Assembly (NCBI GenBank): GCA_013399695.1
Contig: VXAU01001993.1
Span: 268,284-332,283, forward strand
Direction of reading: 5' to 3'
DNA length: 64,000 bases
DNA from: Formicarius rufipectus
Taxonomy: Eukaryota > Chordata > Aves > Passeriformes > Formicariidae
Below the pieces are notes generated by a model, which saw only the letters and a list, made by a program, of their open reading frames with translations, ran no database searches and was not told where the DNA came from. The number at the start of each line of letters is the position of its first letter. The stretch's first letter is position 1. Made by a program: the position numbers and the translations under genes. This document shows positions 21,634 through 34,153 of the stretch, one piece after another.

Positions 21634-24600
21634 TAACTCTATGTAAGTAAAAGAAAAGAAAAAAGGGGTATTGGGAAGAAAATAATCCTTAGCCCTCCTG
21701 CAGTCACTGGGTCACCCAGCAGTAATGAGGATATGTTGCATATTTCCTGTCTCTAGAGTAAAGCCAAATGCAGATTTCTTGCTTCTTTTTGTCCTACCAT
21801 CCCGCCTCACCCTGTGACTGTGTGTCAATAACCACTCCTGATAAATGGGTGATTTTAGCCAAGCTCCAGGCAGTGCATTTACACCAGAAAGGTATGATTT
21901 CCAATTGAAAAAAAAATCCCAACTTAAATCACTTGAGATAAGTTGAGTGTTACCTTAATGTTGCAAATTGCTTGTTTGCTCCTCCAGCTGGAGCTGTTAA
22001 TTCAGAACAATTAATGCACCCTTTAAAACCCAGACATAGCATATGGAGGTGGTCCTGGGGAAAAGAGCCTGTTTGGGATGGAGCCCCTCAGGGTTTGCGA
22101 AATTGGATGGATAACTCCAGTTTGTCTTTCCTTTGAGATCTTGGCAGGTGTTATGGAGAGTGACATGAATACCAGGAAGTTTAGCTCCCTAGAACTCCTA
22201 TTCAGTGCTAAGTTGAGTGATACTCAAAGCAAAAGCCGGCTGGGTCTCTAGACCCAAGTAGAAATAAAGTGCTGACTTTTGTTGTTGGGATGAACTGTGA
22301 GAGTTCTGCCACCACCCTGCCGACCCTTCAAATATTTCTTCTTGATGAAGAAATAATGAATCCTAAAATAACATGTAGGTTTTTTTATGAGCCCCTTTGC
22401 AATGCCATGAAACATCTCCCTAGCTGCATCCTTTAAGACTTTTTGCAGCATCATTTTGGACACCTGCTATCTGTTTTCTCAGGCTCCCTTTTGATTTTTG
22501 ATGCAGATGAAAAACAGAAGCCTAAGTCTGGAAATAAACCCCAAAATACAGCAGTTCAAGCTGCTTAAAATACTGAGGCGAGCTCAACCTACTTAAAATA
22601 CCCCTGGGCCAAGGAGCAAGAAGGTGAGCTAGTTGCTTTTCGGCAAGGACATAAAGGCTTTTCTGGGGTGCTGTGCAAAATACTGCAGCAGTTGCATTTC
22701 TCCATCCCAGTGTTGGATTACGGGACGGTGTGTCCTTATTTCCACCCTTTCCTTCATGCCTCCATGTATCCTCTCACCCATATATGTACCTGTTCATCCA
22801 TGCATCCTTGCATCTGTATGATCAGATGCACAGGATGATCCTGTACATCCATATCTTTCTGCATCTGTGCCTCCTCACATCTCTCTATCCTTGCATCCAT
22901 CCATTTGTCATTTTTGATCCTGTACTACTGATTATAGTGGCGCACAAATTTTATTGATAGCACCCAACACTTTGTTTTTAACATGGAATTCTCCCCTCAA
23001 ATCTAAGTATTTTCCACTGAGCCTTTACAAGAATTGTCATGGCTCAACATGCAGCAGCTTTTTGCATCCCCCACAAATGACAGGAAAACGTGCGTTTTCA
23101 CCCCAAAGTTGGCGCTTGGATTTTGAGTCTGGGGATGCCTGTAGCATAAGCCCCCCTCAAAACCTGTGTCTGCCTGAGCTGTGAAAACCAAGCAAGTCAT
23201 CTTTGAGAGCTTTTTCTGCAAACCCTTTTCTGTTATTCCCCCATCCAAGAATGGATGTAGGCAGCTTCGGCAAATCTGAATAACTAATCAGAGTCCTCAT
23301 TAACCCCCCGCCGAGATGCTCAAACATTCACTTTGCTGTTTGTGAAGCAGAAAAAAAAAGAAAAAAAAAGAAAAAAATGCACAAGCCACCCTGCATTAAA
23401 ATTGATGTGTTATTAATCCCACTGTTCCAGACCTCATGGGTACTGAATTTTCCTCCATTTTGCCCAGGGCTGAACAGTGTGGTGCTGCTTCTGCGGGGCA
23501 CTTCGCCTTTCCATTATTTATCAACTTGGTGTAGCAAGGCTGCTTTTGTTCCCTGGATCCAGATGTGTTCACATGTGCACATCCTGGGTGGAAGTGTCCA
23601 GTATTTCCCTACATTCCCCCTTTGGATGATGTGAGTCTCCTAGGGTGGGGCTTCACCAATGGACTCATCTCTCCCAACTGTGTTTTGCCTCAAAGCAGCT
23701 TTGCTTTTGCAGAAATACAGAAATATTGCAGCTGTATGGGCATACCTCAAATCTTACTCTCTGAGGAAGGGTGGGGTCTGTGCATCACCAATTTTAACTT
23801 GTGGGAGTGGGGAGGATGAAAATACCTTATTCCTCTTTGCCCCTTTGAGCATCCCCAGCATCCAGCCCCAGTCTTTACTCAGAAGCTGGAGATGCTGCAG
23901 AGATTCCACTGTGGGGGAAAAACTCAATACACTGAAGGTTTTAATCACAATAGTCCTCATTGCAGGTGACAGCAAGTGTCGCCAAAGTATTTGGAGAGTA
24001 ACCATCATCTCTTGTTGCTCCTTAAAGGTTTAACTGAAATTTGAGGTTTGATTTCTGCATTTATGCTGTTTATCACACATGTGGGGTTTCTTTGGTTGTC
24101 CCCATGGGTGTGGAGTTTGGGCCCAGTGCAGATTTCTATTGGGCATAGTGTGGAGTATAAAAATAGTTCAGCAAAACCCAGTGTTATTGGGGATTTCACC
24201 ATTTGTGATTTCCACTTAAATCAGAGGAACTGGCATTCAATTTATTAAAAAAATGATAGTCACAATTCAGTGGCGTTGACATGATGGGGTTGGAGACATC
24301 ATGGTCTGCTCACATTGGAAGAAACAAAAGTGACATGCCAGGGAAAGCCGCCTTATTTTAAAATCTTGGACTTTTTGCCAAAATTCTGGATTTTGTTTTG
24401 CTGAATGTCAGCTTTACTATCATTCCCTTACACTTCATTAAATCTTTATTAAAAGGACTGCCATTGGCTTTTTGCAGTTGGGGAACAGGCTGAGGTCCCA
24501 GGATACTGGGCTTCTGTCGCTGCTCTTGGATGCTATTCAGGTCAACTAGATCAGGATTTGGGGCATTTGAGGAGACGTTGATGGCTTGTCAGAAACGGTG

Positions 24601-25752
24601 TCTCATTTATGATCCTCGGGCAGCTGCTGAATTCAACTGCAAGTGCCCAGGACATCGTGTAACTTGCTGGCTTGTGTCGCCTGCGGTGGAGCATCTTGAA
24701 GGAGGCATCTCCTCCATTCCCTTTTACATCAGGAGGACTTCAAAGGGTCTCTGCTAGACTTCAAAGGATGCCTTTTGAAGTTGGTAAAAGTGTGCGCCAG
24801 CTCAAAAAGACTTCTCTCCCTCTGCAAGGATGTTCAGGGAGATGGGGTTGGCTCCTGGTGCTCTTCATGATGGGGACAAAAATGGCATCATTTGTGCAGA
24901 AGTTTCACAGTATTTTTGTCCTACATGCGTGCAACATCCAAGACCTCATCCCTCATCACCTCCAAGGATGAAAATCAGTCTACTAGAGCTCTTTTAACAC
25001 TGACAGAGCCTTACTTATTGGCTCTTTTTTCTCCAGTCCTCATGTTTTGTTCATGCAGCAAGCCCAGGTGACAAAAATCTTTCATGTGGGATGGAAAGGA
25101 TTCTTTACAGAGATGAAGGATTGCTACAAAACATGAGCTTTTTCATCATGATGTCAGGACAAATCGGATGAAAATGAAGTCCCGGGTTCTCCATATGTAT
25201 TTGGCATCAGCCCATACATGCCTCTCCAGTGCATGAGCCTTAATTCTTTATCATAAAATAACTTAATATTTTACCTGCTGTTGTGATGGAAAAGTTTTGG
25301 ACTCAGGCCCTTCTGAGCATTTAGTGTGACCCAAATGAGGTCGCTAAAACTCTTAGTAGGACCTGCAGTGGCCTGAGAAATCAAGAGGAACCTTTACATC
25401 TTGTCCCTTTCACTGAGTTTTCTGTATTTGGGAGTTTCTGCCACGTTTTGCCCTGAAATCACCCAGTTGTTTCCGTGTCTCTCCTTGGGCAATGACCTTG
25501 GTGATGTCCAGTTCCAGAAATGGCACTTGCTGTGTAAGCTTCCCCATATAGTGGTGTCTCTTGTTCCCAGCTGAGATGATGGACACAGACTGTGACGGCA
25601 CAAAAATGTGCGTGTTGTTGTTGCAAGGGCTTTGGGGTGGAATTTAAACCCAGGGGAAACAGGTCACATGGATCTCCCATCTGGCCTCACTGCATGAGAC
25701 ATAACTCTGCTGGAAACGCATAGCAGAGATGCATCCCTGAGCTGTATCTTGG
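21634..25752. other. Upstream DNA, nothing gene-like
   Basis: It holds a degenerate CATCC/GCATC-rich stretch (about 22740-22910) and an A-rich run (23349-23377). Otherwise it is single-copy-looking with chance frames only. Confidence 0.6.
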
Positions 25753-26440
25753 GGATCCAAGGACCTTTCTGAAGGTGCTGTGCATGTTGGTGGGTATACC
25801 AGATGTGTATTGGGCATCTGAGGAGCTCTCTAGAGGTGATGTGTAACTAGAGCTGCATAAATCAGATGTACATTCAGATCAGCAGTTCAGCACATCAGGG
25901 TGTACGTACATATATGTATTAGACATATATCAGCAATCTGAGGAGCTCTGTAACAGGTTATGTATTTCAAAGTAGGTATATCACATGAATATTGAAGATC
26001 AGAGGAGCTCTCTGGAGGTGATGTGTACCATGCTAGATATATCAGATGCATAATGGAGATTTGTGGAGCTCCAGCCAGGTGACATATATCAGAGACGTAT
26101 TTGTCAGAGGAGGGGGTGAGGAGCTATGTTGTTGAGGAGCTGTCTTGAGCTGATTTGTATCAGGGTAGATATATCAGCTGTAGACTGAAGATCAGAGGAG
26201 CTTTGCAGAGATTATGTGTATCAAGAGACATATATCAGACATATACTGGAGATCTGAGGAGTTCTCTACCAGGTGATGTATATCGAGGTAGATATATCAG
26301 ACATATATCAGAGATCTCAGGTGATGTTTATCACCTGACAAAGAGGTAATATCTGGAGGTGATGTATGTTGAGGCACATTTATTAGATAGCTATTGGAGA
26401 TCTGAGAGTCTTGCTAGAGGTGATGTATATTGAGAGAGCT
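25753..26440. repeat. Minisatellite, about 62-bp units, about 10-11 copies
   Basis: The word GAGGAGCT(C/T) recurs at about 25820, 25940, 26002, 26118, 26135, 26195 and 26256. In each unit it is followed by a GGTGATGTGTATC-like word and GTAGATATATCAGACATATA. Units differ by point changes and short deletions. Confidence 0.9.
26317..26338. repeat. Perfect hairpin inside the 62-bp minisatellite
   Basis: TCAGGTGAT and ATCACCTGA form a 9-bp stem with a 4-base loop GTTT, at a point where the unit is shortened. Confidence 0.9.
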
Positions 26441-29400
26441 GTTGAATATTATCTCTTTTATTCCCTTTTTTGCAGTCAGACGCAAACCACCCCTGTATCA
26501 GTGGCTGTGCTCATCCTTGCTCAGCCTGTCTTTGTTTTTCCACTGAAACTGTTGAAATGGATCTAGAAATCCTGACCTCGTAAAGGCCAGATTCTTGGTA
26601 GTTGCAACATCATCTCTTACATTTGCATGGACTTTTCCTTATTCAGTAGTGGCTGGGAGCTTCCCAGGTTTTGAGTTAATGGCTGTTACCCAGTTTACTC
26701 TGAACCCAAGTATAAAAACACAGTTACACTTAAATGAAGATTATAATTAACCAGGGAAATGACAACAGCCAGTGTGAAATGGGGGCAAGGCCAATAGCAG
26801 TGTTGTTTCATTGCTTTTTGTCTTTTTTCTCCTTTTCAGACCTGCTTTGTAGCAGTAATCCTCAGTGAGATCTTGTACCGAGGATTCACCATCCCCCAGG
26901 AGTTGAGAAGGACAGGACAGGACTGTCGACCTTCATCCTTGGCGGCCAGACCATCAACAAGCACACCTTCATTTTCTGGACACATCTCGGTTCCATCTCT
27001 AAAGATCTGATTTATTTTTTGTCCTTTCTTGGAGATGTTCAAACCTGCTGGGATAAAACCCTGATCTAGCTTAGACATCAGTCCTGCTTTCACCTCTAGT
27101 GGATATTCCTACGTAAGTTTTCCTCGATTCCTTCTATTTTCCCCAACATCCTTTTAAAAAAAAAGTGTTAAGAATAGATTTGCCCACCATGACTTTGCTG
27201 CCTCTGCCAGAAAACCTTTCCTAGTACAGATGTTCATCCTCTGCTTAGTATTTTGCCATCTTGTTTCATCAGTTTTTCTCAATATTCAAATATTTCATCC
27301 TTTGCTTTCCCAGGTTGTGATACCTACCCAGAAAATCTAGTTTTTGGGGCAGTGGGAGGACAATTCCAGGGCAGTGGCTCTTCGAGCACCCCCCAAACAG
27401 TAAGACATCTTGTCTTTATATTAAATAAGCAATTACATGTATTAATTGTGCAATTATATATATTAATTGAGTGAAATGTGTTGAATCATGGCCTCAGTGT
27501 GGCTTCATTTGGGGGAATTTCTGCTGCTTTCTGGTCCACTTAAATTGTATCAATCCTTCCCTAAATGCAGTGAGAGGAAAATGACACTTTTATACCTTTT
27601 GTTTGTTTGTTGTTTGGGTTTTTTTATGTTTTTGTTTTGAGTTGTTTATTTGTTTGTGGGGGTTTTTTTGGTAATCAGTCTGTTCAGGGAATCTTGATTT
27701 AAAGCTCAAGTGTCAATAACGTATTTTTAAGAGCCCTACAAGCCATAGCCAGCCTGGAGGAAAACACAGGTATATTTTTGTGAAAATACCATGAAGAGTG
27801 GGCTGTTACTACTACAAAATTTTGGCATAGCCAGCAGTAGAATGCAGAGGCATGGTCATTAGCTAAAAATAACTGAAATGCAGAGCTTAAAATAAGATAC
27901 ACATGAAACCAAGGGTCTCACAGTCCTTTAATCAACCCTGATCACTAAAATTAGGGCTTGACAGAACGACAGATGTCACTGTGGCAAAATTAGAGGCACC
28001 TGGCAGGTGACAAAAAAACAAAACCCTGTGAGTTGCAAATTTCCTCCTATAAGAGTAAAGAGAAGTCTTTGATCACTGAAAATGGAGGTGCTGCCTTCAA
28101 TTCATGCAAATGCCCTGGAGAAGTGCCTGGCTTCTTCTTAAACTGGTGATCCTTAGGATGGGGGTTTCTCAGGGGAAAACACGAAACCTCCATTCAGCCC
28201 ATGGTGCAGGAGATCATCTTTTCTTTGAATATTCTCTTTTGAGCCTTATCTCCTCTGAAAATCCCTTTTAATAAAAAGTAGCCAATAAGGGCAGGATTAT
28301 GTCTCCCAGGCTGCTTTTTCAGCCCTGACTCTTACTGGTGACCTTCCCTTGTCCAAAGAAAACTACACGAAGAAGGAAGTGTTGAATTTCTCCTTTGTCT
28401 GATTTTGGCCCTGTTCTGATAAAAAGTACAGGCTGGGTTCACTTTGAAACGACTTTTCTGGTGAGTCTGTGGGGGCCTGGGGTCACCACCACTTTTTGTG
28501 GAGATCCTCCCTGCCTTCATGCTCTCTGTCCAATCTGTATTTCAATGTGAGCTCCCTGGTGCTTGCATGGAAGGACTTGGTATCCTGCCATCTATTTTGG
28601 GCACATTGGGTGGTTCTTTTTGGTGGAAACTGAGCCTGTGGAGAACATGTGAATGTGACTGTGGAGGACACAAGTGCAACTTGGCTTGGAAGTATCTCCA
28701 ACAAGAAGACCAAACCAAAACAGCTTGACAAATTGTGCCAACAAGGTCTAGGCATGTATCATTAAAGACACAGAAAGATGCGATGCTGGGTGTCCCCCTA
28801 ATTACCTCTGGAACACAAGGCTGGCATCACTCTAAGTGGTTAATGATAGAAATTACCTATCCTGAAAACTTCTTCTGAGAAACAACTTGGTACCCCTTGG
28901 ATTTCTCTGCCTTGTGTGTTGGTCCCCCAAATTTCCAGGCACAAAACTATTTCAGCTTTCCACCTCCTGAAGGTCCATGTGACCAGGGAGATGCACTTCT
29001 AAGTCCAGGCAGCATCTTTTGTCACTGTGTAAAAAAAGTTGTGAAATTATTTGGCACATCTGTCTCACACTGTGAGCACTTTCCAGTCCTGTTGTGACCC
29101 CAACTTCCTCATTGTTTTGAGTTCAGACCAGGCTGAGATTTACTCTCATTTGAAGTAAATGTCAAAGATGGTTTTATTAAGCATCGTTAAAAGAGTTTGA
29201 AACCCCTTGTAACTCCCTAGCTTGCTTGTCACATCTCAGACCCCTCTTATGTCATCAAGGCTGGAAACATGGCAAAAATACTGCTTTCAAATGGGCAAGT
29301 GAAATATGTTTCGATTGAGGTGGTTAATCTGGGGGCTCCCATTGCAGTCCTTAGTGTCTTGGCTCTGGGCTTGGATAGGGACAGCTCTCTGCAGATACCA

Positions 29401-30121
29401 GAAAGGCTGTTATGCCTCAATGAAAACCTTATTTTTTGTCTTCTGGTCAGTAATTTCTCATAGGGAATTTCACGTTTTAAAAGGAAATTCAGGGAGGAGG
29501 AAGACCTGGAGGAGAGAGAGAACTGCAAGAGAGGGATGCAAAGCAGAAACTCAGTGAGTCAGGAGCTCTGATTTATCTGCCATATGGGAAAGAGTAAAAC
29601 AGCCAGCTCCAGAGGGATTTCTTTCTCTCCCTCTCCCAAAGGGAAAATTTCGAAGTGTGATGACAAGATATAGCAAGAAATGAGGCATTTAAGGGAGGAG
29701 AGGGCTTTGTTACGTGTGCTGCAGCATTGGTGTTTTTGGGGCTTTCACACGTCTCACCTGTGTTTATGTGATTGTGTTGGCTCTGCAGCTTTTAGGCCAA
29801 TTCCTGCAAGCCCACTGAAAAGCAAATTTCTGTGTCTACCTGATGCTGCTCATGCAAGTGTTGGGTGATTTGCATGAAGCCTGTGAGCTTTGATTTGCAA
29901 AATAAACACCCCAAAAGGGTACTAAAATTAAAACTATATTTAGAAATAAGAAAAATTGGTCACAGAGTGTTTATGGGCTGCAGCAACAGTTGCAAAAAGT
30001 CCTTGCGTCATTTGTGGTGGGATCTTTGCTAGCATTGCTGGCACACGTCCGTGTTGAGGTTGTGGGTGGGTCTTGCACTGCTGTTGGGCTGACTGGCACT
30101 TGTGCTGGGGGAGAAATATGT
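26441..30121. other. Upstream DNA, nothing recognised
   Basis: It contains a T/G-rich simple stretch (27597-27670). No exon, RNA gene or repeat family was recognised. Confidence 0.6.
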
Positions 30122-30629
30122 TGTTTCGGTTTAATAATGGTATTCCCCAATTTGGTGCTTCCTCCCCAGCCCCAAGTCCAAAATCACACGCTGTTCACTC
30201 ACTTCCCCTCCCTCCCTTTCCACCCATGGGTGGCTGGAAATGACAATTGGTGATACAAAAGACAAAGATCATAGGCTGAGATACGAACAATTTACTGGAA
30301 ACAGGAATGAGATAAGAAAAGGAACAATAACAGCGACACTATTAATAACAAAAGTGTGCAAAAGTGTGTGGAGCTCAACTCCCCCCCACCCCGACCGCAC
30401 CACCCATACTGCTCCCTCCAGTCAGGACCAGTGTTACCCCACTGCTCCATCCCCACTCTTGCCCCACTGGAAAGGAACACCCTTCTGCAAAGAGGGAGAG
30501 GGAAGTGAGAGTCCCTTTCCCCTGCCTCTGTCTACAGCATAAGATGGCATCAAGTGACATTAGTGTCTGGTCACACCCCGCTCCTGGCTACTGTAAAAAA
30601 TTAACTCTGCCCTGGCTGAAAGCGGGACA
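30122..30629 (-). mobile_element. LTR-like dispersed repeat, copy 2
   Basis: A second member of the family at 20572-21042 in the same orientation, about 508 bp. On the - strand it begins TGTCCCGCTTTCAGCCAGGG followed by CAGAGTTAATTTTT, a start common in bird LTRs. The shared middle words (GAACAATTTACTGGAAACA, AATAACAAAAGTGTGCAAAA) are well preserved; the C-rich part has diverged. Confidence 0.65.
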
Positions 30630-32040
30630 TTGGTGAAGGACTGCAGTTGTCAGTTTGGGATGGAAGAACTTGGGTGATGGTTACGTTTTTGCACGGCAAG
30701 ACAGTTTTTGTGAGAGTGTTTCTTTTCAGCTACCCATCCTCAAGCAACAGCTCTGACATTGCCTTTGCTCTTGGAATATAAATTTTGTAAAATCCAGAGA
30801 TCTCTCAGTTTCCCAGCACCTTATTCACCTCAGATACACACTGTGGCCTCTTCTTCCAGCCCATGTCTCTAAAACTCATCATATTTATTCACCATCATCT
30901 GTTTTATCCTCTGAGAAGCTCCTCTGAACTTGCCAGGAACTGTGGGGATGGGACCTTCCCATTGTGAAACCAGTGTGGAATTGAGATTTGGTGTTTGTAT
31001 GATGGAAAGGGGAGTGCTCATTTATTCCTTACTCATGGAATTAGCAGGCTGTGATGAAAAATGAAGAGCACAAGCCTAAGTTGAATGCATTGGGCAAGAT
31101 TCTGGACATAAATTATTCACTGGTAATTGCTTACAGAGAAGAACTGTTGGAAAATGCACCTGCTGACTCTTTTTTACAAGCACTCTCAAGGCAAACTGAA
31201 TTTTTTTAGGTAATTTTTGTCCAGCAAGAGGACATTTTGGTGTTCCTCAGCTACGCTTCACTTCAAAGCTTTTTGATTTGCCCTGTGAAAAAATTCACAA
31301 TTTGCTCTTTTGGGAACTTTTCTTGGGCTAAGGGCTGGGTTGCACAAAATGCAAGTATTTTCAGGTTACTTTGAAGAAGTTTCTTTGATGTTTCCCAGTA
31401 CCAGTTTGTTTTGGAAGGTGCTTTAATGGTCTTCCCCTATAAAAATAACACTTTAAAATGTATGTAGGTATCTCAGCTCTCCACTTAAAAAAATGAGGGA
31501 AGTTGTTTAATGCTGCTGTTCAAGGTACATTAACCTTATATACTAAAGCTCTGACTGGCTCTTGCAGGTTTTTATTCTCATGTTTATGTTGCAGAGATAT
31601 CCCTGGAGCCTTTTAGAGATGGATATCTTTGGAGAGGAGAGAAATATTTAGCAGTAATTGTTGTTCTCATTGGAAATTCACTGTAGCAGCTCCCTCCTTT
31701 CTGTGGAGCTGCAGCTGGGTGGAGGATTGGAAAATATCAAATAAATACATGCAAATAGCAAATAAATACCTGCAAATGTCAATTAAAAATAAAAATATTA
31801 AATATCTAAGTGAAAATATTAAATGCATAAATCTTCCTTTCCCCTGTGCACAGGGGCTCATCCAGGGATGTTCCAACCTGGTGCTTGGAATGAGTTTTAT
31901 GACATTATCTTGTCCCTTTTATCCCAATTGCTTGTGCATTGACCAACTACTTTTATAGAGAGAAATAGAGAAGGGCTCCAGAGTTTATTCTTCAGAAATA
32001 CCGAATTGCCATCTGCTTTAGCCCACGGTTGTAGCAGAGT

Positions 32041-32062
32041 CGCAGAATCACAGAATCCATTC
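32041..32062 (-). mobile_element. Possible remnant of a CR1 tail
   Basis: CGCAGAATCACAGAATCC resembles the terminal repeats of CR1 in reverse, but it is too short to be sure. Confidence 0.3.
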
Positions 32063-34139
32063 ATCCTTTTTTTTTTTTACTGTGAAATAACTTGAGTACG
32101 GGATGCTGGGAAGGGTACAAAGGTCAGCGTTTGGAAATTTGGTCAAGAGCAAGGATGCTCCCGGTACAAAACCTGCTGGCTTTGTAGAGAGAAAATTTGG
32201 CTGCCAAATATTCCTAAAAAAAGTGAAAACTGTTTGGTGGCACAGTCTTGCACAAATGCTCCTGATCTTCCCAGATGAGGCATTACCTGAGCCCACTTGG
32301 AAGCAACCTTGAACATGGGGAATGGACTTGAAAAATTGGATTCTTCCCCACCTTTGACCATTTAATAATATTTGTTTTTAATGAACTCCGGGTGGCATAA
32401 AGGAGTTCCTTTAACAGCTTGTGAAAAGTGGTGTTCATCTTTTAGGCTAATACATGAGTTTTGGTGAAAGCAAGCAAAGAAGGTGAAGACTGGTGGTTAG
32501 AAATGAGGTGTTCAAGAGCAAGAGGGTAGCTCTTAATTCACTTTACAGTCAATCAAGAGACATCACCTGTCGAGAGTGAACCTGTCCTTGCTGTTCTGAG
32601 CGAGATGTATCGTCCTCTGGAGGACCCTCTCCCTCCCCACTCTGCTATATTTCTTCATTTTAACTTAGTTGAATGCATGCATATATCATAAACTTCAGCC
32701 TGCACAGACCCTCTGTGATGATGGTGACATAAAAGACTGTGGAGGGAGCCTGGCTGACATGGCAGCATTGCAAATCCCACAGCATCCCCTTTGGAAAGGA
32801 CAGTCTCCCCTTAATACAGAAAAATACCCTCCACGGCCAGAAAAGACAATTCTCAAGTACTTCTAGTAATTTTGAAGCTTCAGGTGGAGAAGAAGAAATG
32901 CCTGAAAAGTTGGTTTTCTGATTTCTCACACTGCACCCTCCATCGATTGCACGTGTTCCTGCAGGGCAGAAACTGCTGAATGAGCTAGAAAAAATGATCC
33001 CCATTTTCCAATTGGTTTGGTAACAAGAGTTGTGCTTTGCAAATCAAATATTAATGTTTTTCTTTGAAAATGGTGATGTGGAGTCCAGAAATGTGAATTT
33101 AAATTTTTTTTTGTTGCATTCAGTCCTAACATGGTTTTATGTCTGTTTTATTTATCAAGGAGGTCACGTTCACCTGGGAGGTGCTGGGTGACTAACAATA
33201 CTTTGATTTTTAAAATGTTCCAAGGCATCAGTGACCACATGGAATTAAACTCCGACTTCTCAACTTAGTCTTTAATTATTTTTACTTGAAATAGTTTGTA
33301 ATGTATTGTTGGAAAAAAGAAGCAGCCTGTAAGTCTGAGACTCTTTTAGGTAGGCACAAGCTCTTTTGGAAATGCATTTCGACTGCAATAGCAAAATTTT
33401 ATTCCATAAGGAAATTTAGGATACTCTGATCTCAAGTCATTGCCAAAACGTAAAGTACTGCTGCTTCTGGAAATGAAGGAGCCTTTGTGGGTTTTACTGC
33501 TCACCTTTTCATTCCTCTGTGCAAATGCCCCAAAAGTTGGCTGCAATTCCTGCCCTCCGAGATCCTCAGCTCCCCAGAATTCACTCTTCACCCAAGCTTT
33601 GAGCATTGCCTTGAGCTGAGGTGAAAGGATTTGCAGGGATTTGGTGATGCTTTGCTCCTTCTGACATCTGGTTGCCTACGGTCAAGAGTTCATGCAACTA
33701 AATTGATTTAAGAAGTGGACGTGGGGAAAAAGAAGAAAAAAGAGTGGATTAATGCATAAAATAAAAAATAAGAAAGGATTAATAGATAAAATAGCAGCTT
33801 TTGACCCTATCCTGTGTTGGTTGCCAATAAATCCATTGGGCTGACAGCTTTGGGCTGTTATCCTGAGATTCATGGCCAAGGGCTCCCACATGAAACACCT
33901 GTCCAGTTTTTCCTGCCGGTGCCAGTCACTTCCCTGGATATTTGGGGTTCCCAAGTGCATTTTTTTCCCCTCAAGACAAATATACTGCTATTGGCAACAG
34001 CTGTCTCTCACTTTTTTACTTTTTCTTATTTTTCATGTTTGACTATGAGTCCTATTCTCCAAACAACACCCATAAACCTCAATGAACGACTTGATTAGAG
34101 CAGGGTAGATGTTATTCAGCAATTGAATTGGGCTCTGGA

Positions 34140-34153
34140 CTGCCACCTTCTGG
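34140..34153 (-). promoter_or_regulatory. CTCF-like site
   Basis: On the - strand it reads CCAGAAGGTGGCAG, which fits the CTCF core CCASYAGRKGGCRS except for one tolerated position. Confidence 0.45.
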
